64,000 nt of DNA from positions 175,456 through 239,455 of the forward strand of contig NZ_JAKLLH010000001.1 of NCBI RefSeq assembly GCF_023150235.1, given 5' to 3'. Of the stretch, positions 62,140-64,000 are shown piece by piece. The position numbers were made by a program, and so were the translations under genes. The notes under the pieces are model-generated. The model was not told the origin of the DNA, searched no databases, and saw only the letters and a list, made by a program, of their open reading frames with translations. This DNA is from Azonexus sp. Its GTDB lineage: Bacteria; Pseudomonadota; Gammaproteobacteria; Burkholderiales; Rhodocyclaceae. The first letter of the stretch is position 1. Every line of letters starts with the position of its first letter.

Positions 62140-63771
62140 TCAGGCGGTCTGAGCGAGGATCGACAGCGCCACCGCTTCCGCCACCTTGATTCCATCGACC
62201 CCGGCCGACAGGATGCCGCCCGCGTAGCCGGCGCCTTCACCGGCCGGGAACAGGCCACGGGTATTGATGCTCTGGAAATCGGCACCGCGCTTGATCCGGA
62301 TCGGCGACGAGGTGCGTGTTTCGACCCCGGTCAGCACCGCATCCGCCATCGCGAAGCCCTTGATCTGACGGTCGAAGGCTGGAATCGCCTCACGCAGCGC
62401 CTCGATCACGAAGGGCGGCACGCAGCTGGCGAGGTCGGTCATCCTGACCCCAGGCTGGTACGAAGGCTCGACGCTGCCCAACACGGTCGACGGCCGGCCG
62501 GCGAGAAAATCGCCGACCTTCTGCGCCGGTGCATCGTAATTTTCGCCACCGGCGACGAAGGCCGCCGACTCCCATTGCCGCTGGAAGTCGATCCCGGCCA
62601 GCGGATTGCTGCGGTAATCGCCGGGGAAATCTTCCGGCTTGACTTCGACCACCAGTGCCGCGTTGGCATTGCGCTCGGCGCGCGAATACTGGCTCATGCC
62701 GTTGGTCACCACCCGTCCCGGCTCGGAAGTCGCGGCCACCACCTGGCCGCCCGGACACATGCAGAAGCTGTAGGCGGCCCGCCCGTTGGCACAGTGGTGC
62801 ACCAGCTTGTAGTCGGCGGCACCGAGGATCGGATGCCCGGCCGCCGGGCCGAAGCGCGCCTTGTCGATCAAGGTCTGCGGATGCTCGACACGGAATCCGA
62901 TCGAGAAGGGTTTGGCTTCGACGTAAATCCCCTGCTCGTACACCATCTGGAAGGTATCGCGGGCGCTGTGGCCAACCGCCAGCACCACATGCCGGGTGGC
63001 GATCCTTTCGCCGCCGGCGAGTTCGACTGCGACCACCTGCCCGCTGTCCTTGCCTGATTCGCGAACGATACGGTCGACCTTGCTTTCGAAGCGGATTTCA
63101 CCACCCAGCTCGGTGATCTTGGTGCGGATGTTTTCGACCATCTTGACCAGCCGGAAGGTGCCGATGTGCGGCTTGCTGACGTAAATGATCTCTTCCGGCG
63201 CCCCGGCCATGACAAACTCTTCCAGCACCTTGCGGCCGTAGAAATTGGGGTCCTTGATCTGGCTGTAGAGCTTGCCGTCGGAGAAAGTGCCGGCCCCGCC
63301 CTCACCGAACTGGACGTTGGACTCCGGATTGAGCTTGTGCTTGCGCCACAGCCCCCAGGTATCCTTGGTCCGCTCGCGGACGGCCTTGCCGCGTTCGAGG
63401 ATGATCGGCCGGAAGCCCATCTGCGCCAGCAACAGCCCGGCCATGAAGCCGCACGGTCCCATCCCGATCACCACCGGCCGCTCGTTGAGCCCGGCCGGTG
63501 CCTGCGCGACATACTGGTAGCGGGTATCCGGCGCCGGCTGCACCTGCTTGTCGCCGGCAAAGCGGGCGAGCACCGCCGCTTCGTCGGCCAGGGTCACATC
63601 CAGCGTGTAGATCAGCGAAATCTGGCTCTTGCGCCGGGCATCGTAGCCGCGCCGGAAAATGCTGTAGCCGAGCACTGCCTCTGCAGGAACATCCAGGCGC
63701 GCGCAGATCGCAGCCAGCAGCGCTTCCTGCGGGTGATCGAGGGGGAGTTTGACTTCGGTAATTCTGAGCAT
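62140..63771 (-). CDS. NAD(P)/FAD-dependent oxidoreductase
   Basis: A 543-residue flavoprotein. An N-terminal ~95-residue domain precedes the dinucleotide fold (PVVIGMGPCGFMAGLLLAQMG) with ILERGKAVRERTKDTWGLW, FGEGGAGTFSDGKLYSQI and the C-terminal FAD motif GLFPAGEGAGYAGGILSAGVDG. This matches the widespread family of uncharacterised FAD-dependent dehydrogenases. ATG 63771 gives the family start MLRITEVKLPLDHP. Substrate unknown. Confidence 0.85.
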   Translation of the reverse strand: MLRITEVKLPLDHPQEALLAAICARLDVPAEAVLGYSIFRRGYDARRKSQISLIYTLDVTLADEAAVLARFAGDKQVQPAPDTRYQYVAQAPAGLNERPVVIGMGPCGFMAGLLLAQMGFRPIILERGKAVRERTKDTWGLWRKHKLNPESNVQFGEGGAGTFSDGKLYSQIKDPNFYGRKVLEEFVMAGAPEEIIYVSKPHIGTFRLVKMVENIRTKITELGGEIRFESKVDRIVRESGKDSGQVVAVELAGGERIATRHVVLAVGHSARDTFQMVYEQGIYVEAKPFSIGFRVEHPQTLIDKARFGPAAGHPILGAADYKLVHHCANGRAAYSFCMCPGGQVVAATSEPGRVVTNGMSQYSRAERNANAALVVEVKPEDFPGDYRSNPLAGIDFQRQWESAAFVAGGENYDAPAQKVGDFLAGRPSTVLGSVEPSYQPGVRMTDLASCVPPFVIEALREAIPAFDRQIKGFAMADAVLTGVETRTSSPIRIKRGADFQSINTRGLFPAGEGAGYAGGILSAGVDGIKVAEAVALSILAQTA

Positions 63772-64000
63772 GCGTTTGATCCGGCTGGCCGCAGGCGGCT
63801 GCCCCGGCAAAAACCGGCATTTTACCGGCTTCCTCGATGACCGCGAAAAGCCTTGCGAAACAAATCGGCATAGGGGGCAACTATTATAGGCTGCACCCCT
63901 GCCACACCACCCGGCATGCGGGTCCGCACCGGGCGGTTCGAGAAGTTGAGGTCATGAGAGACGAGGCACCCTGAGTCGATCAAAGTAGGCGATGGTCAGT
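63772..64000. other. Right-end non-coding stretch with possible mobile-element edge
   Basis: No gene is complete here. From about 63905 the sequence ACCCGGCATGCGGGT and CCGCACCGGGCGGTTCGAGA forms overlapping hairpins of a kind I associate with group II intron or IS leader regions. The element, if any, continues outside the window. Confidence 0.25.

Noticed and set aside
1-64000. CRISPR arrays, rRNA and tRNA genes
   Set aside because: No regularly spaced repeats and no tRNA or rRNA signature was seen on reading; a dedicated search would be needed to exclude tRNAs fully.

Overview
The window looks like chromosomal DNA of a betaproteobacterium, most likely of the order Rhodocyclales (Dechloromonas/Azonexus-like). 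The grounds are high GC outside one inserted element, UbiG-type ubiquinone synthesis, dense c-di-GMP and chemotaxis genes, PPK2, a Cys-type SelD, FNR-type promoters and a betaproteobacterial-type dif site. The genus is inference. A dif sequence implies that the window lies at the chromosome replication terminus.

Layout. 1-3.4 kb: acetate symporter actP (5' end outside the window) and a two-component system. 3.5-10.7 kb: a collinear fatty-acid beta-oxidation cluster (acyl-CoA ligase, HAD/ECH fusion, thiolase, acyl-CoA dehydrogenase). 10.8-28.2 kb: Spy-like protein, PPK2, UbiG, a CHASE-PAS-GGDEF-EAL protein, a YitT-like membrane protein, a nitrate-sensing-type chemoreceptor, upp-uraA, a Fic protein with an altered catalytic motif, a hybrid histidine kinase and an HPP membrane protein. 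28.3-39.9 kb: an ~11.6 kb integrated element. 40-43.2 kb: LysR, TauE/SafE and a diguanylate cyclase. 43.3-55.4 kb: an iron island (hemP, tonB-exbB-exbD, TonB-dependent receptor, thioredoxin-like protein, feoB, feoA) that runs into a probable ferrosome (fez-like) cluster with HMA-like proteins, a ferritin-like protein, small membrane proteins and a P1B-6-like ATPase. 55.5-64 kb, mostly minus strand: selD, copZ, copA, uspA, a DsbD/TauE-like membrane protein, an HD-GYP-hemerythrin protein and an FAD-dependent oxidoreductase.

The most interesting part is the 11.6 kb element. It is flanked by two XerC/XerD (dif-type) sites and I recognise no integrase in it. The two outer half-sites together rebuild a clean dif, and the two inner half-sites give an imperfect attP. 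It encodes a P2 gpA/phiX-type HUH replication protein, a GH24 lysozyme, a tail-collar-type protein, small membrane proteins and two adjacent paralogues built from ~29-31-residue repeats. Its plus strand is strongly G/T-biased. The attP lies inside an HTH repressor-like gene: on the minus strand the frame is open across the joint, so the circular form would encode a 256-residue protein while integration yields a 117-residue truncated version. This resembles integration-dependent immunity, but through XerCD/dif. I recognise no terminase, portal, capsid or Zot-like protein, so the virion type (if any) is unknown.

Other recurring signals are a palindromic repeat with core CACGGTCGACCGTG (five intergenic copies and one inside copA) and two FNR-type promoters with the same architecture, ahead of the fez-like cluster and the HD-GYP-hemerythrin gene. 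Together these suggest an organism that switches between oxic and anoxic life.
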